Positions 48,775-60,338 of a stretch of 64,000 nt of DNA are shown piece after piece. Every line of letters starts with the position of its first letter. The stretch's first letter is position 1. This DNA comes from Paracyclopina nana. Taxonomy: Eukaryota; Arthropoda; Copepoda; Cyclopoida; Cyclopettidae. A program made the position numbers and the translations under genes. A model generated the notes under the pieces. That model had not been told where the DNA came from and ran no database searches. It saw only the letters and a program-made list of their open reading frames with translations. The stretch covers positions 3,720,001 through 3,784,000 of the forward strand of contig JAGUCH010000001.1 of assembly GCA_019096065.1 (NCBI GenBank). Direction: 5' to 3'.

Positions 48775-51700
48775 ATGGACTCCATCATCGCAAGCATGAA
48801 CAACAACCAGGACTTGGAGGAAAAGGACATGGAAGACCAAGATATCATCGAAGAAGACTCCAAGAAGAAGTCAGGAGGAGGGCAAGTGTCATCCTTCCTC
48901 AAGTTCAGCATTCACAACATTTTGCAGCATGCAGCCCAGGCCTCGTCGAATGGGTCAGGCTCAGCAGCTGCAGCGGCTGCTGCTGTTGCTGCTGCGGCCT
49001 CAGCTGCTGCTGTACGCCGGTCAACAGCCAGTGACTTTATGAGCCAGGCAGATGTGGCGGCAGCGATAACTGATTTCGACATGAAACGAGCCATGGGATC
49101 TTTGCCATTCTGGTAAGTGAAAAAAAATCCCCTTTTTATTTATTTGCTAGAGCACAGCTATGAATTTGTCGCTTTTCACTCTCTTGATGCTCGACTCTGA
49201 GCCATTTCCAACCGAAATGAAACTGGACTCCATATCTTGTGAGTCAGTAGAGCCAAGCCTCGACCAAATTGACGAGCTGGCTGGCAAAGTTTTTTGGCTC
49301 ATGAGCTTCTTCAAATCGTCTTCGGTTCTTTTCATGCACAGTGCAACTTCTTCAGCCTCTTGCTCGCTGATCAAAATCGAGGCTCTCGACATGCCTGAAA
49401 TGCAAATAACTTAACGAAATGTATCTATGAAAAAATAGAAAAACTACTTCTCTGCTTCTTTTGCAAATTGCTGAAATTTTTCAGCATGTCGTCCAACTCG
49501 CTGGAATTGGACCTCGAATTGATGCTTTTTTTAGAGTCGATTTTCACAAATACCAGGAGCGAGGCCAGGCAATTTTCCACCTCACCAAATCCATTTCTCA
49601 TTCTCACTGACCTAAAGTCAATTTGATTTTTGAACGTATTGCGATAAAACGAGCATACCTGTAGCCCTGTCTTATGTAGTCTACGGGGAGCGTTGCTTGA
49701 CAAAGAAGCTCATTTTGCGGCACGGGGTTTTTGATTTGATTGTAGACGCTAATTCTGAGAACCGCCAATGAGGGAACGTGAATCAGCCCCAAATTGAACC
49801 TTTCATCCCAAGATGGGTTGAACGCATTGTTGGCGCAAATCTTGCTTGTAACGCCGTAGCAACAATCTATCGGACATCCAATCACTTCCACTTTGACAAA
49901 AGTGTTGCAATCCGCTCCCTTTTTGATGTCAGGATGTAAATGGCGGCCAGACAATATGGCAATCGAAAGATGGAGGCTTTTATCTACCAGCGCTGTGTCA
50001 AAGGGATCAAAACCTCCTTAAAGAAAAACAGCGCGAGATTAGAGTGTAATCCGAGAGTCATAAAGTGTGATGAAAGCTCGGGGGAAAAAATAACCTTTTC
50101 TCCGCAAGCATTCTGGCTTAAGGACGTAGCCGCAGCTTCCGTTGCGCAGAAACCATCCTTGATTGATTTGCAGCTCTTTATCAGGGGTCTGGAAGTTCAA
50201 AGCCACAAGTTGGGCCCCAGAGATCCAAAAGGGGACGGGATTATAGTTGGATGAATCTGTTCGCGTGGCCTGAGAGAACAAAAATCAGTTTTGACACAAA
50301 TTTCCATTCAAATCGAAAATTACAGGGCACAGGCTATATAGTGAACAATTCTCATTTAGTGGTCTCGTCGACCTTTATTATCGACGGGCGACCATTTCTA
50401 TGGCTTCTATAGCTATAGTAGTTCACAGTGTGGGAACATTAAAAAGTACCTTAGGATAAATCCGGCTGAGGCATTTTTGGTGGTGGGCTTGGAACTTTTG
50501 CACGTTGCTCTCGACCATCAACGTTTTGGCTCTTGACTCGTTGAAGGAGCTCATTTTTTCGCATCCAGCCGCTTCTGCTTCATTGGCCAAATTTGCAAGC
50601 TTGAGCGGAGTGAATGGAGTGGCGACACAGTAAACAACCAGATCAGACAGCTCCTGGGCAATTTTGACCTTCTTCGAGCTGAGTTGACTGTTGGCCAAGG
50701 TGGGGTCTTTATGATCCTGGTAGCAGAGGAAAAATCAGCGTGAGGTCTATTTGAATGATTTCTGAGCCTATTGGGGTGGACATAATAGGTAAATTAGAGG
50801 TCGCTATTTTGCTTTACAAATTAGAGCAGCAGCGACTAGGGCTATTACATGCACATATACAGCGACCAAATATGATATGGTAAATGATCTACTTTAATAT
50901 TGGAAGTCCTGCTGGTGGCTACTCCAATTACACATATCTAGCATATACCTGGATAATTGAGTCGTTTGTTATTGGGGAGACCCAGTTTCCCAGCATGGTA
51001 TCTAATTGGATCCACTCAGATTTGTCATTGGGAGCCAGAAAAACTTCCTGGCCTGTGGAAGTCATCAATAGCTTGACGATTGGGATGTTTCCTAGCATAT
51101 CAGGATTTTTCATAAACTCCATGGCCACTTCTTGCCCAATGCTTAGGGTGAGGCTCTTGTCCTCAATTCCCTTGAGGTTCAAATCGTGGCCAATCAGATA
51201 CTTTGAGCCACTAAAGTATTTAAATATTTTTTTAACGCACAATACGAAAAGAGAAAATGTGGCTCTCACGTGATTCCATCAAGCCCTTGGGATGTGCCTT
51301 CATCTGCCCATAAACCAGGTCCTGTTGTCAGTCTGACATGCCCATAAATTGGCTCAGTTTTAAAGTAGTCCACCATTTCAGATACGTCTGATAGTACAAT
51401 TGGGACTCCGCCCAGCTCGAGAAGTCCATTCGAAAGTTGAACAACATTAACATGGTAGACCATTTGGCTAATGACAAAAGACAAAACGAAATTGTCCTCT
51501 TTTTCGGGGGAATGTTCTCGCCTCCTCACTAGAAATGTCCCGTCTTCTGATCTGTTCCCCAAAGCTCTAAAAAAGGCGCAGTGGTGCGTGAAAAGTCCCT
51601 CTAATTTACTAGCATAAACTATAGCAATTACTGGATTGTCATGTGCTCACTCAAGTGTGGCAAATACCATTCTTGGAGCTGGAAAAAGTCCTTCAGGCTC

Positions 51701-54700
51701 AATGGATTTCCCAAGACGGCGCATTTTTGAGCGATTGGCATCTCATTCCTCTTGTAATATGCCACCGTTTCAGCCAAGCTCTTGAATTCTTGGCCGAACA
51801 GTTGGAAATTGCCAGTTGTAGTTTCTGCGATTGGGAACGCGAGCATTTCGCCGTTGAGGCAAACAGTCAGTATAAATTCGCCACTTTCATGGCGACATCT
51901 CCTGATGAAGAAAGCGCCGTCCTCGCATTGGCCACTTTTACTTAATTTTTCGAGGCATGAAGCATCACTAATTGTGGAGACAAAAAACTCTTCTTGGCGT
52001 ATCGTCGAGAGTCGGGTAAATTTCAGAGAGCCCATTTTGCGATCAAGGTGCACATTGGTGCGTTTCCAAACCCCATTTTCGCCAATTTTTACAAGAAAGC
52101 CCTGGAAGAAAGGGGAAAAATAAAGGATGCAAGAGTGGCAAAAAAATCTTCTGCCTGCAGCCAGGCTTCTACAGAGGAGCCCAGATGTGCTGAAAGGATC
52201 TTCAATATAGTACATTGCAGCAAGCTTAAGGTTAGGCAGCAATCGTGGCTCCATTTGTAGAACCCTGCAAGTTGCAGAAGAAAGCAGTTGCTCTCTCCCT
52301 TCGGACCTTTTCTTGGAGAGTGAAAGCACTGCTGCTGCTGCTGCCATTGTTGTCTGTGGCAGAAGGAGTGGCCAACTTTTTGTGCTTAAGGATGATTTTT
52401 CCACAAAGTTGTGCAGGGCTTGGTAACTCGTTTTTATCTTCTTGCTCAACTTTGCCTACGAGCAACTTTCCGCCAAACCCTTCGCGAAAAATGGCTGCGG
52501 CTTTCACCTGCTGTGCCAAACTGCAATGATCTTCCAAGCTCAAAATGACTGGAAATGGATTGCCACTAGCGAAAGCATTGTCTGCAATGACTTTAACAAT
52601 GTCCACGAGGCGAATTTTGCTGCAGAGCGTATTCCCATGGGTCACTACAGGGCAACCATCCACCCCATCCCACATATCGATTTCCACGCAGCGAACGCCT
52701 TTATGGAGTAGCTTGGCATACACTTCAGCACTCGAATCACATTTCAGCTGGTGCCCTTTTTTAAAATTATGATTTGTTTTTAAAAAATGAAGCTAGTGTT
52801 TCTTTCATCAGTTTTACCTGTGAGGAAGGTGTTGTGAGAAGAATTGATGAAGTAATGAGAAAGGGGCTCGTTTGCTTCAGACCAGTCAATCTCGAGCCTT
52901 CTGGGGTCAAGTATATCATTTTCCACTGAGAACATGTAGGACAAAAAGTCTTGGAATGAAAAGTGGCTATGCTCAAGACGAGTCCGCTTGGTCGACCTGC
53001 ATATTATCAAGGCGGATGAATAATTGAGGCCAATGTGTTTTAAAAAGGAGAGTCGTCCTACTTTGTGATAAAGGCTTGCATCCGAGCACTGAGCCTGTTT
53101 TGCTGCTCCTCGTCAACTTTTTCTTGTTGAACCTTAACTAGAAAAGTTTTAAGAGAGTCGAATCCCAAGAGCCCGTGTTTTCTGTCACCACCTTGAGACA
53201 AACTTTTGTTGAAAACCTCGGTCAGAGCCTCGCTCTGGAACTTTTGCAAATCCAACAGAGCCCGGTAGATGGCGCGAAAGTCCTCCTCAATCATGCTAGA
53301 TTTGTTGAGATAATTTTTGATGTCTTTGCTCGAAATATGACCCGAAATGGATTTCATCAATGCGGTGAACACATCGCGGCACATGCTCTTGTTTCCATTG
53401 TGGCTGTAGAGGTTGAATTGATGGCTCAAGAACATATCCAGCGCCGAGTTGTAGGGGGCCTTCAGCACATATTTCTGCACCTCTTCAAACTCGGCCTTCA
53501 TCTCCATTGCCACTGACTGCGAGAGTCCGCTGAAAACTGCACATCAAAATTAGCATAAAAAGGAGGCAAGTTGTGTTATTTGTGTACTCAGTTCATTGGG
53601 CAGGAAATGGGTTCCATAGAGGAGCCTAATTTCAAATTGGCCCGACTTCTCCTCCAAGATTTCCACATATTGAACATGAATGGGATTAATCGTCAGCGGT
53701 TGGGTGTCATCTTTGAACATGACAGAGATTTTCATCGACTGAAATCAGAAATTAATCGGATTTGAGTATGCCATTGAAGCCTGCCTACCTCGTCGAGGAC
53801 CATGAGAAAAACTGTCGATTTTTGATCATCTCCAGCAGCAGCAGCAGCAGCCCGTTTCAGGCATAATGAAATCCCTGCCAAAAGTCGTGGAAAGAGTTCC
53901 GAAGGATTCATCTCAGTGATGACAGAAAATCGAAGTGGATCCTCCTCCTGCTTCTCATGATTAATTAAAGTAGAGCAACAGCAGCAGCCGGAAGCCCAAG
54001 TAAAATATGATTACAAAACGAATCTCGAGCAGCAGCAGCAGCGACTTTAAGGCTGATTCTTTTTGACATCTGCCATTATCATTTTAGCCGGAAAATAGAG
54101 TCTATTAAAAAGAGGTTCCATCTGGCAGATAGCAAATCAATCTTACTTTCCGCCCATTTTTATTGTGAGTGGGAAACATGCAAAACACATTTCTAGTTAA
54201 AAAGCCGCTTTGCATATGTTCAACGCCAAAAACAGTTGCCCACTGACTAGATTGGCATGCTTCGAGGGCAACGCCCATCTCTCCTCCAAGTGCATATGAC
54301 AGTACTTGAGCAAAAAAGCTATTACCTCCTTGTTCTACACAATTGCTAATGAATTGTGGCTCATTCACCAAAGTGCTTTTCCCTATCAGCGCGCATGCAT
54401 CATTAGAAAGCAAGTGAAGGCAAAAAGAAGCTGCGATAGATAATAATTGAGTCGTCAGCCCTGTTCAATGAGCCCAATTAAATCTGAATTTTACGATGTT
54501 ACCCTCGATTTATCTTCCAATCATTGGCACCATCTGTGCAACAACGAGAGATGAGAAGATCATTATCGCGTATAGTATATACCCTGCACTGCTCTCCCAT
54601 GAGACCTGAAGCTTTCAGTTTACCACTCCGCTGCCGCCATTTTATGTTAAACAACTGCCAGATAGTAGCATCCAAGTGGATAATTGAGGTTTCAAAACAT

Positions 54701-56568
54701 AATGCAGAGGTTTTGCCATAAAGGATTCCCACTGTGCGTCAATGAGGCGTTTTTAGCAATTACCAGGGTGTGCAGCATGAGGCGAAAAGTGCGAAATTGA
54801 CTCCATTTTTTTATGATTGCAGGCCACCACCTCTCACATCGTACCACCATTTATTCGATCCAGCCTCTGCTGCCGCGGCCACACGGCCTTTATTGCTCGC
54901 GGCCGGCCTTTATGGAGCGATTCCCGCGCCGCCACTTCCGCCACATGCGGCAATTCCAGGATTGACCTCGGCAAATAATGAGGAGCACCATAGGAAAATG
55001 TCTACACCAACTACGGGATCGGGCATCGGAGGGCCTCTTGACCTTTCACACTTGACGGCCTCGCAGTACGACCAACTTGGCGGGAACGGCGGCAAAATGC
55101 ATGGCAGCAACTCCGTTCACAGCATTCTGCAGCTGCACAAATCCGCAGGTGAAATCCTATTAGAGTTATCGCGACGAGCATATTTACCAGCAAAGAGCCC
55201 TTCTCGGGTGCTTATTTGGCATTAACAGCTTAAAAAATCGATGCGGTTTCCATTTTGGGTGGTCCAATACATAAGTACAATGAGAACATGTTAACTGACT
55301 TTACGGCTTCGCCACAGAGTTTATATTACTACTGAAGACTCATTGCTAGTTTTGACAGTCGTATAGCTTTAGCTTATTAAAATGTATGTTTTAGGTGATT
55401 CTTGCAAATATTTCATTTGTGTGAGCCATTTCAATGATGTGACGATGAAATGCGCCCAAAAAACTGAATCACAGTCAAAACAATTCATTAATCATCATCT
55501 AAAAGGAAAAAGACTCAAAACGGAGTTAATTACGACGCCCAGAGCCAGTTTGATGCTATTGAAAAATAACCATAAGAATTCATAGGAGCTTAACGCAAGG
55601 AACTTGTAATTTCTCGCGCAACCTACCCTTTAAGGAGCTCACATTCCACTAAAAAGAATTGGTGTTTCTAAAGAATGTTTCAGAATATTTATTTTCAGGA
55701 TATTCTGGGCCACCGCATACAGCCGCAAGCCTCTTACAACCCCATTTACGAGCAGCTGCTGCAGCAGCCGCGGCCTCGGCAGCAGCCTCAGATTCCAGAG
55801 CAAGACAAATGGGCAATGTTTCTCGAGATCTTAGCAATGATTCTATCGGCCACAATTCTGACGACGACACCGTTCTCAGCGGGCCCGAAGACGAAGACGG
55901 CAACAACACTGATCCAAATGGAGGCCAGGGCGACGGAAAGCAAAAAGCCCGCAAGAAAAAGACGAGGACTGTTTTCAGCCGGTCTCAGGTACTCGAACAT
56001 TTCCTCGAGAACAACTCCGGGAAATCCGGACGCTCTCCTTCGCTTGGCTTGTTTTTCAACCTACTTGCATATTTTTTCAGGTGTTCCAATTGGAATCTAC
56101 ATTCGACATCAAACGTTACTTGTCCAGCTCGGAGAGAGCTGGTTTAGCCGCATCGCTTCAGCTCACGGAGACTCAAGTAAAAATACTGATATGATCAAAG
56201 TCTTACAGACAGAATGACCCTTTTAATCGTAGGTGAAAATTTGGTTCCAAAATCGAAGGAACAAGTGGAAACGTCAATTGGCAGCTGACAACGAGGCCTC
56301 AAACTTGCGAGCATTTTCTGGCGTTCCTTTGTTCTTGCAGAGCAACATGGCAAACTTGCACGCAGCCGCGGCCGCTGCAGCCTCCAACGCGAAAAATGCG
56401 GGAGGAGGACCTTTGTGCCCCAATACGTCCTCCACCTCATCCGAGTCAACACCGACCACGCCCTTCTTGGCCACGCCCACGCCTTCGCACCCGCACCCAA
56501 TCTACTTTCCCACCTCCATTGCAACCACCCTGGCCTCATCGGCCTCGGTGACCTCTGCCTTTGTTTGA
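48775..56568 (+). CDS. Hmx: Hmx (NK5) homeodomain transcription factor
   Basis: Nuclear DNA-binding regulator, in animals used mainly in neural and sensory development. Five exons give 461 aa: 48775-49112, 54823-55148, 55699-55988, 56081-56176, 56233-56568. All are GT-AG with matching phases. Exon 1 encodes an acidic start, the repressor-type TN/eh1-like motif LKFSIHNIL, and a long Ala run. Exons 2-3 add a Pro/Ala-rich part and an acidic stretch ([20 protein letters not shown]). The homeodomain, about 307-366, spans exons 3-5: [12 protein letters not shown], then [20 protein letters not shown], then [18 protein letters not shown]. This matches vertebrate HMX almost residue for residue. The [12 protein letters not shown] stretch after it is also a family trait. 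Intron 1 (49113-54822) contains the whole PLC-gamma gene on the opposite strand. Confidence 0.95.
49135..49144 (-). other. overlapping polyadenylation signals of PLC-gamma
   Basis: Read on -, two overlapping AATAAA words follow the PLC-gamma TAG (49149-49147) almost at once. Cleavage 10-30 nt further on would fall at about 49105-49125, that is on the Hmx exon 1 splice donor at 49113 of the other strand. Confidence 0.6.
49147..53911 (-). CDS. sl: phospholipase C gamma without a visible SH3 domain, nested in Hmx intron 1
   Basis: Cleaves PIP2 to IP3 and diacylglycerol downstream of receptor tyrosine kinases. Thirteen exons on - give 1198 aa: 53911-53789, 53738-53588, 53536-53062, 52996-52818, 52755-52307, 52101-51651, 51564-51270, 51210-50949, 50716-50450, 50269-50095, 50016-49659, 49611-49448, 49394-49147. 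Order: N-terminal PH (about 1-100), EF-hand region, X domain with both catalytic histidines ([12 protein letters not shown] and [12 protein letters not shown]), first half of the split PH ([14 protein letters not shown]), SH2 (FFIRR), SH2 (FLVRRR), second half of the PH, Y domain ([20 protein letters not shown]), C2, and a short tail. The PLC-gamma SH3 that normally follows the second SH2 is not found; the frame passes from the SH2 straight to [12 protein letters not shown]. The exon 5 donor (52307) is weak. The start at 53911 is the best family fit, but the frame stays open upstream. Confidence 0.92.
53912..54822. other. upstream flank of PLC-gamma inside Hmx intron 1
   Basis: Presumably contains the PLC-gamma promoter. 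CAG/CTG triplet tracts lie near 53978-53992 and 54029-54041, and another (53831-53848) encodes an Ala run in PLC-gamma exon 1. No further exon is recognised. Confidence 0.5.
55149..55698. other. Hmx intron 2, nothing further seen
   Basis: A 550-bp GT-AG intron. Short AT-rich open frames inside it show no family similarity. Confidence 0.6.
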
Positions 56569-56736
56569 AACGATCTCCATTTTCCACTCAATGTTGTGTC
56601 TCGCTCCAAGGCGAGTTTTCAATGTATATATCACACCAACTTAAATGCTGCTGCTTCATTAGAGACTTATTGATTTAACTAGGTCATATTTACCGCACAA
56701 TTATCAATTTAGTGATATCATGTAGAGTTGCAGTTG

Positions 56737-56742
56737 AATAAA
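56737..56742 (+). other. polyadenylation signal of Hmx
   Basis: AATAAA 169 bases past the Hmx TGA (56566-56568), in AT-rich sequence and ahead of the next gene at 56939. Confidence 0.5.
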
Positions 56743-56938
56743 AGGAAATCGTTAATTGAGAATCAGCTCTTTTTTGTGTCACTCATCTTGTGCCAATCAT
56801 GTCATTGTTCTACCAGGTGTTGCTATCTAAATTGTTTCTCCAATAAAATAGCTTACCCATAAGTAGGCAATAATCAAGTCAGAGTTGACAATGTTGAGTT
56901 ACCTTCAATAGTTGAACATCGATCGAGTAGAGAAGACT

Positions 56939-59354
56939 ATGAAGCAGCTCATATTTGGAATCCATTGTTTTCTGGCCGAAACCTCATTGCACGGCTTCAA
57001 ATACTTGACGTATCAAAATGGCGTCATATTCAAGATTCTTTGGGTAATAATCCATGGCAAAATAAAATAAATAATCAGCACATCACCTGTTCCAGGCATT
57101 GGTTCTGATTGCTGGATTTTTAACAGCTAGTAAAATGATATCAGATTCTTTTGCTGAATGGGAAAAGAATCCTGTGATAACCAGCTTGGACAGCATTGAT
57201 AGCCCTTTGAACGACATTCAATTTCCCTCAATAACCGTTTGCCATGAACAAGAATACCAAATGGATAATTGGGCAATTCCAGAGCTTGTTCTCAACTACA
57301 TAGATTTTTCCAGCTGCCAGCAGAAAAAGTGCCCCTTCAACCTAAACCCCGAAGAAATTGCTTTAATGCTAATAAGCCACATAGAAAAAATGATTGAGAA
57401 GACTGTTTCAAAAAATGACAAGAAGCTGGATTTAATTGGATTTGCTTTTGAGGAAGTGCAATCAGCAATTTTATCTAACGCAACAAGCATTGAAAAATTG
57501 AAAGAACTCGTGGCTGAAAACATAGGTTACATTCATGCCGGCAATTTCATCAAGTCTTTGAATTTCTCCAGTAAGGAGAGCCTTGTTTGCAAGAATAATT
57601 GCACAGAACTGAAAACAAAAATTGAAAATATTCTGATCCTGGTGGAAGCTATGATCCTAAGAAAAATGGCGGACGGATTCGGAAGTTTTCTTAGGCTGAT
57701 GTCACCACTTTTGGGACTAACTTTTGACATTGACACTTTAATGGGAGTAACATCAAGCAGAAAACTGGAACTCTGTTCTAAGATGACACCATTTGAAAGA
57801 AACTTTCATGACCTACTAACTAAAGTTTCAGTTGCTTATGGATTGAAAAATGTATCCATTTATGATTTGCCAAGCTTTTACAAAATTCTCCCGCATAAGT
57901 TCGAAAATCCTGAACCGAGAAACACATACCCTTTGTTCAGCATTTGTAACTCTGGATTTCAAGAGGCTACTTTACCCTCATGTCCTCCCATTTGGAAGGA
58001 CTTTTTTGCAACTCACAACATCTCTCAAAACCCTTACAATTCGAGGAAAGGAGAGTTTTGCGGGGGGAAAACTCCCGATATTACTGGCAATAATCTAACA
58101 GCAATCATGGAAGTTATGAAGTTTGCTTACCACATGGCCTCATTGGATGATTACAAAGACCTGCATAAAAAAATGGCATCCATAGTTCAAACAAATTTAG
58201 GAAACTCAGCTGCAATATTTGATTCAAGGTGGTACATGGATAGATTTGGACGAAAGTTTACGTCGCTGGATGATCCGGATTTCACAGAAATTTTTCAGCC
58301 AGCAATCACCAACAAGGGGCTTTGTTATGCATGGAATCATGAAAACATTTTCGACATATTTCAAGATTTGCCATATTTGGATTCATTCAAAAGGGCATTC
58401 AACATCGGAAATGGTCCAAACAAAGTTGCCAGTGCAGCTATGAAATCAATATCAATTGTTTTAGACAAGAATGAGCATTACCTAACAGATCGACATAAAG
58501 CTGAAAAGGGCTTCTTGCTAGGCATTAATTCTGGCCAATCTTACTTTGACATGATGTCCAACCCTACGCTAATTCAAAGGGGCTACAAGACCATTATCAC
58601 TGTAAAACCTTTGTCAGTTGTGTCAGATGCCAACACGGAATCTTTGTCTGTGGTTCAACGAAAATGTAGATTTGAAAATGAGGTTCCGGAGAATATGACC
58701 TTTTTCAAAAAATACTCAATTGCAAGCTGCAAATTTGACTGCATGCTTAAATATAGCACTCAGCAATGCCTGTGCATTCCATGGAGCTTTCCGAGGCCGA
58801 ACAATGATACAATACCAATATGTGACAGTGCTGGTAACTTTTGCTTTCATTCAAAGATGAACAATTATTCTTATCAAGGGGACTCGTGCTTTTGTCTGCC
58901 AAGCTGCAACTCAATTAAATTCTCCTACGTAGAAAAGCCAATTCTCATCAACTTAAAAAGCCATTGTTTTGCATCATCTCCTGGATATTTGCGAACTTTA
59001 AGGAAATATGACTACACCAGACAGAATAGCGTAATATTGAGCTCGTATTCAAATGCGTATAAAAATGGTACACCTACTGATTGGAATGATTTATTCGGAA
59101 ACATCCCTTTTGTCAACATATGCGAGCACCTATACTCTAAAGATATTGCAATTGTCCAGATACTAATTGAAGGACAGTCGTACATGAAAATGAGGCAGTC
59201 ATTAAAAGTTACTTTCACTGACAAGCTTGGCACAATTGGAGGAACGCTAGGATTCCTCACAGGTTTTTCAGTCATGGCCTTGGTGGAGATAGTATATTGG
59301 TCATTCATGCTGGTCAAACGAATGAAAGGAAATACTGGCGGAATGATTAAGTAA
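56939..59354 (+). CDS. DEG/ENaC family sodium channel subunit (pickpocket-like)
   Basis: Amiloride-type sodium channel subunit in the plasma membrane; arthropod members serve taste, touch and fluid transport. Two exons, about 56939-57043 and 57096-59354, give about 787 aa, with a roughly 52-bp intron (edges good to one or two bases). The cytoplasmic start has the family motif AETSLHGFKYL, and TM1 covers about 28-50. A large extracellular loop carries the Cys-rich core, with CKFDC, CLCIPWSFPRP and CFCLPSCNSIKFSY. TM2, about 750-775, is led by GTIGGTLGFLTGFSVMALVE. The usual Gly-X-Ser filter reads Gly-Phe-Ser, where Gly-Ala-Ser or Gly-Ser-Ser is typical. The loop is longer than in many relatives; much of residues 90-330 has no Cys pattern I recognise. 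The ligand or stimulus cannot be told. Confidence 0.93.
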
Positions 59355-59445
59355 GCCACAACAAGAAGCTGAAAGCGATCATACCTGTTATTTCAAATTT
59401 GTTGGTCAATGACAAAATATAAATGGCATAATTGTACCAGCAAAA

Positions 59446-59451
59446 AATAAA
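59446..59451 (+). other. polyadenylation signal of the DEG/ENaC gene
   Basis: AATAAA about 92 bases after the TAA at 59352-59354. Confidence 0.45.
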
Positions 59452-60338
59452 TGCTCTCCATGGATCTTATTAACTAGAAACGCTAAGAATCTTAAATCAT
59501 TTGATATCTCGATTTGCGCTAAAATCCCACCTGAAATCACGGAACCTTTCTCTGAGCGTGGTATGCGAACAAAAATCAATTCCAGCCGACAGACAAGAAT
59601 TTGGCTAACAAAGAGCTCTTCACATTCCATCGACATAAATACCAAATGGGAGCTTTTAGATCTGTCTTATTGCATTAACCAACTCATCTCAACAACATAT
59701 GAACAACAATCGATCAAACTTATTTTGTCAAAGGCTTTGCATAGCACTCATGCATATGAACATGAGCAGATCCTGGTTGGTTATTTAGCCGTTGACTTAA
59801 TTCAGTCAGAAACCTTTGTTCGCTGACTATTCTGGTCTGACTATGCTTTTCAACAAAAATTGAACGTTGTGTTTTTTTCTTTCATTTTGATGGCCATACA
59901 CCAAACAGGTATCCATAACCACAAATACAGTCTCAAAAAATCGAAACGTACAATAACATCTTAAAGGACAACAGATTAATGAAGTGTTTGCAAATTCCTT
60001 GATAAACCTCAAAAATGCCGGGAGCGAAAATATGTCCCAACATTTTCACATTTAGTAACTTTAGGAAATAGGTAGTCGGAGAGGAGCAGAAGTGAAAAAC
60101 TCCCGCTGTATCCGCCGCTAGCGTGGCGCTAGCGCACAAAAGCGCACTCTGATTGGCCGAAAATCGCCGGACTCGTGAAGTTCTTGGATTTTCACCAAAG
60201 ACTTTCAGTCACCAGTTGTTGCTTCATCTCAAGACAAGTCTTTTAAAACTTATTCGCATACTACTGCTCTCAGACAAAAAAGTGCCCAGAAAAACATTAA
60301 TACACCGCTACTTACATATCAAATATGGTGGAGTAAAT
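59452..60338. other. intergenic and vestigial upstream region
   Basis: No exon is recognised. A CCAAT box in reverse (GATTGG, near 60151) sits among GCGCTAGCGC-like GC-rich words at 60115-60145, some 190 bases before the vestigial ATG, and may mark its promoter. Confidence 0.4.

Noticed and set aside
52107-52230. In-frame MYYIEDP-like stretch before PLC-gamma exon 6, as an extra exon
   Set aside because: Exon 5 joins directly and in phase to [10 protein letters not shown], which aligns with the family at that point. The stretch has no acceptor and donor pair that keeps the frame on both sides.
60153-60338. N-terminal extension of vestigial upstream of 60339
   Set aside because: The frame is open, but it has no ATG before 60339, and MSCAVMY matches the usual vestigial start.
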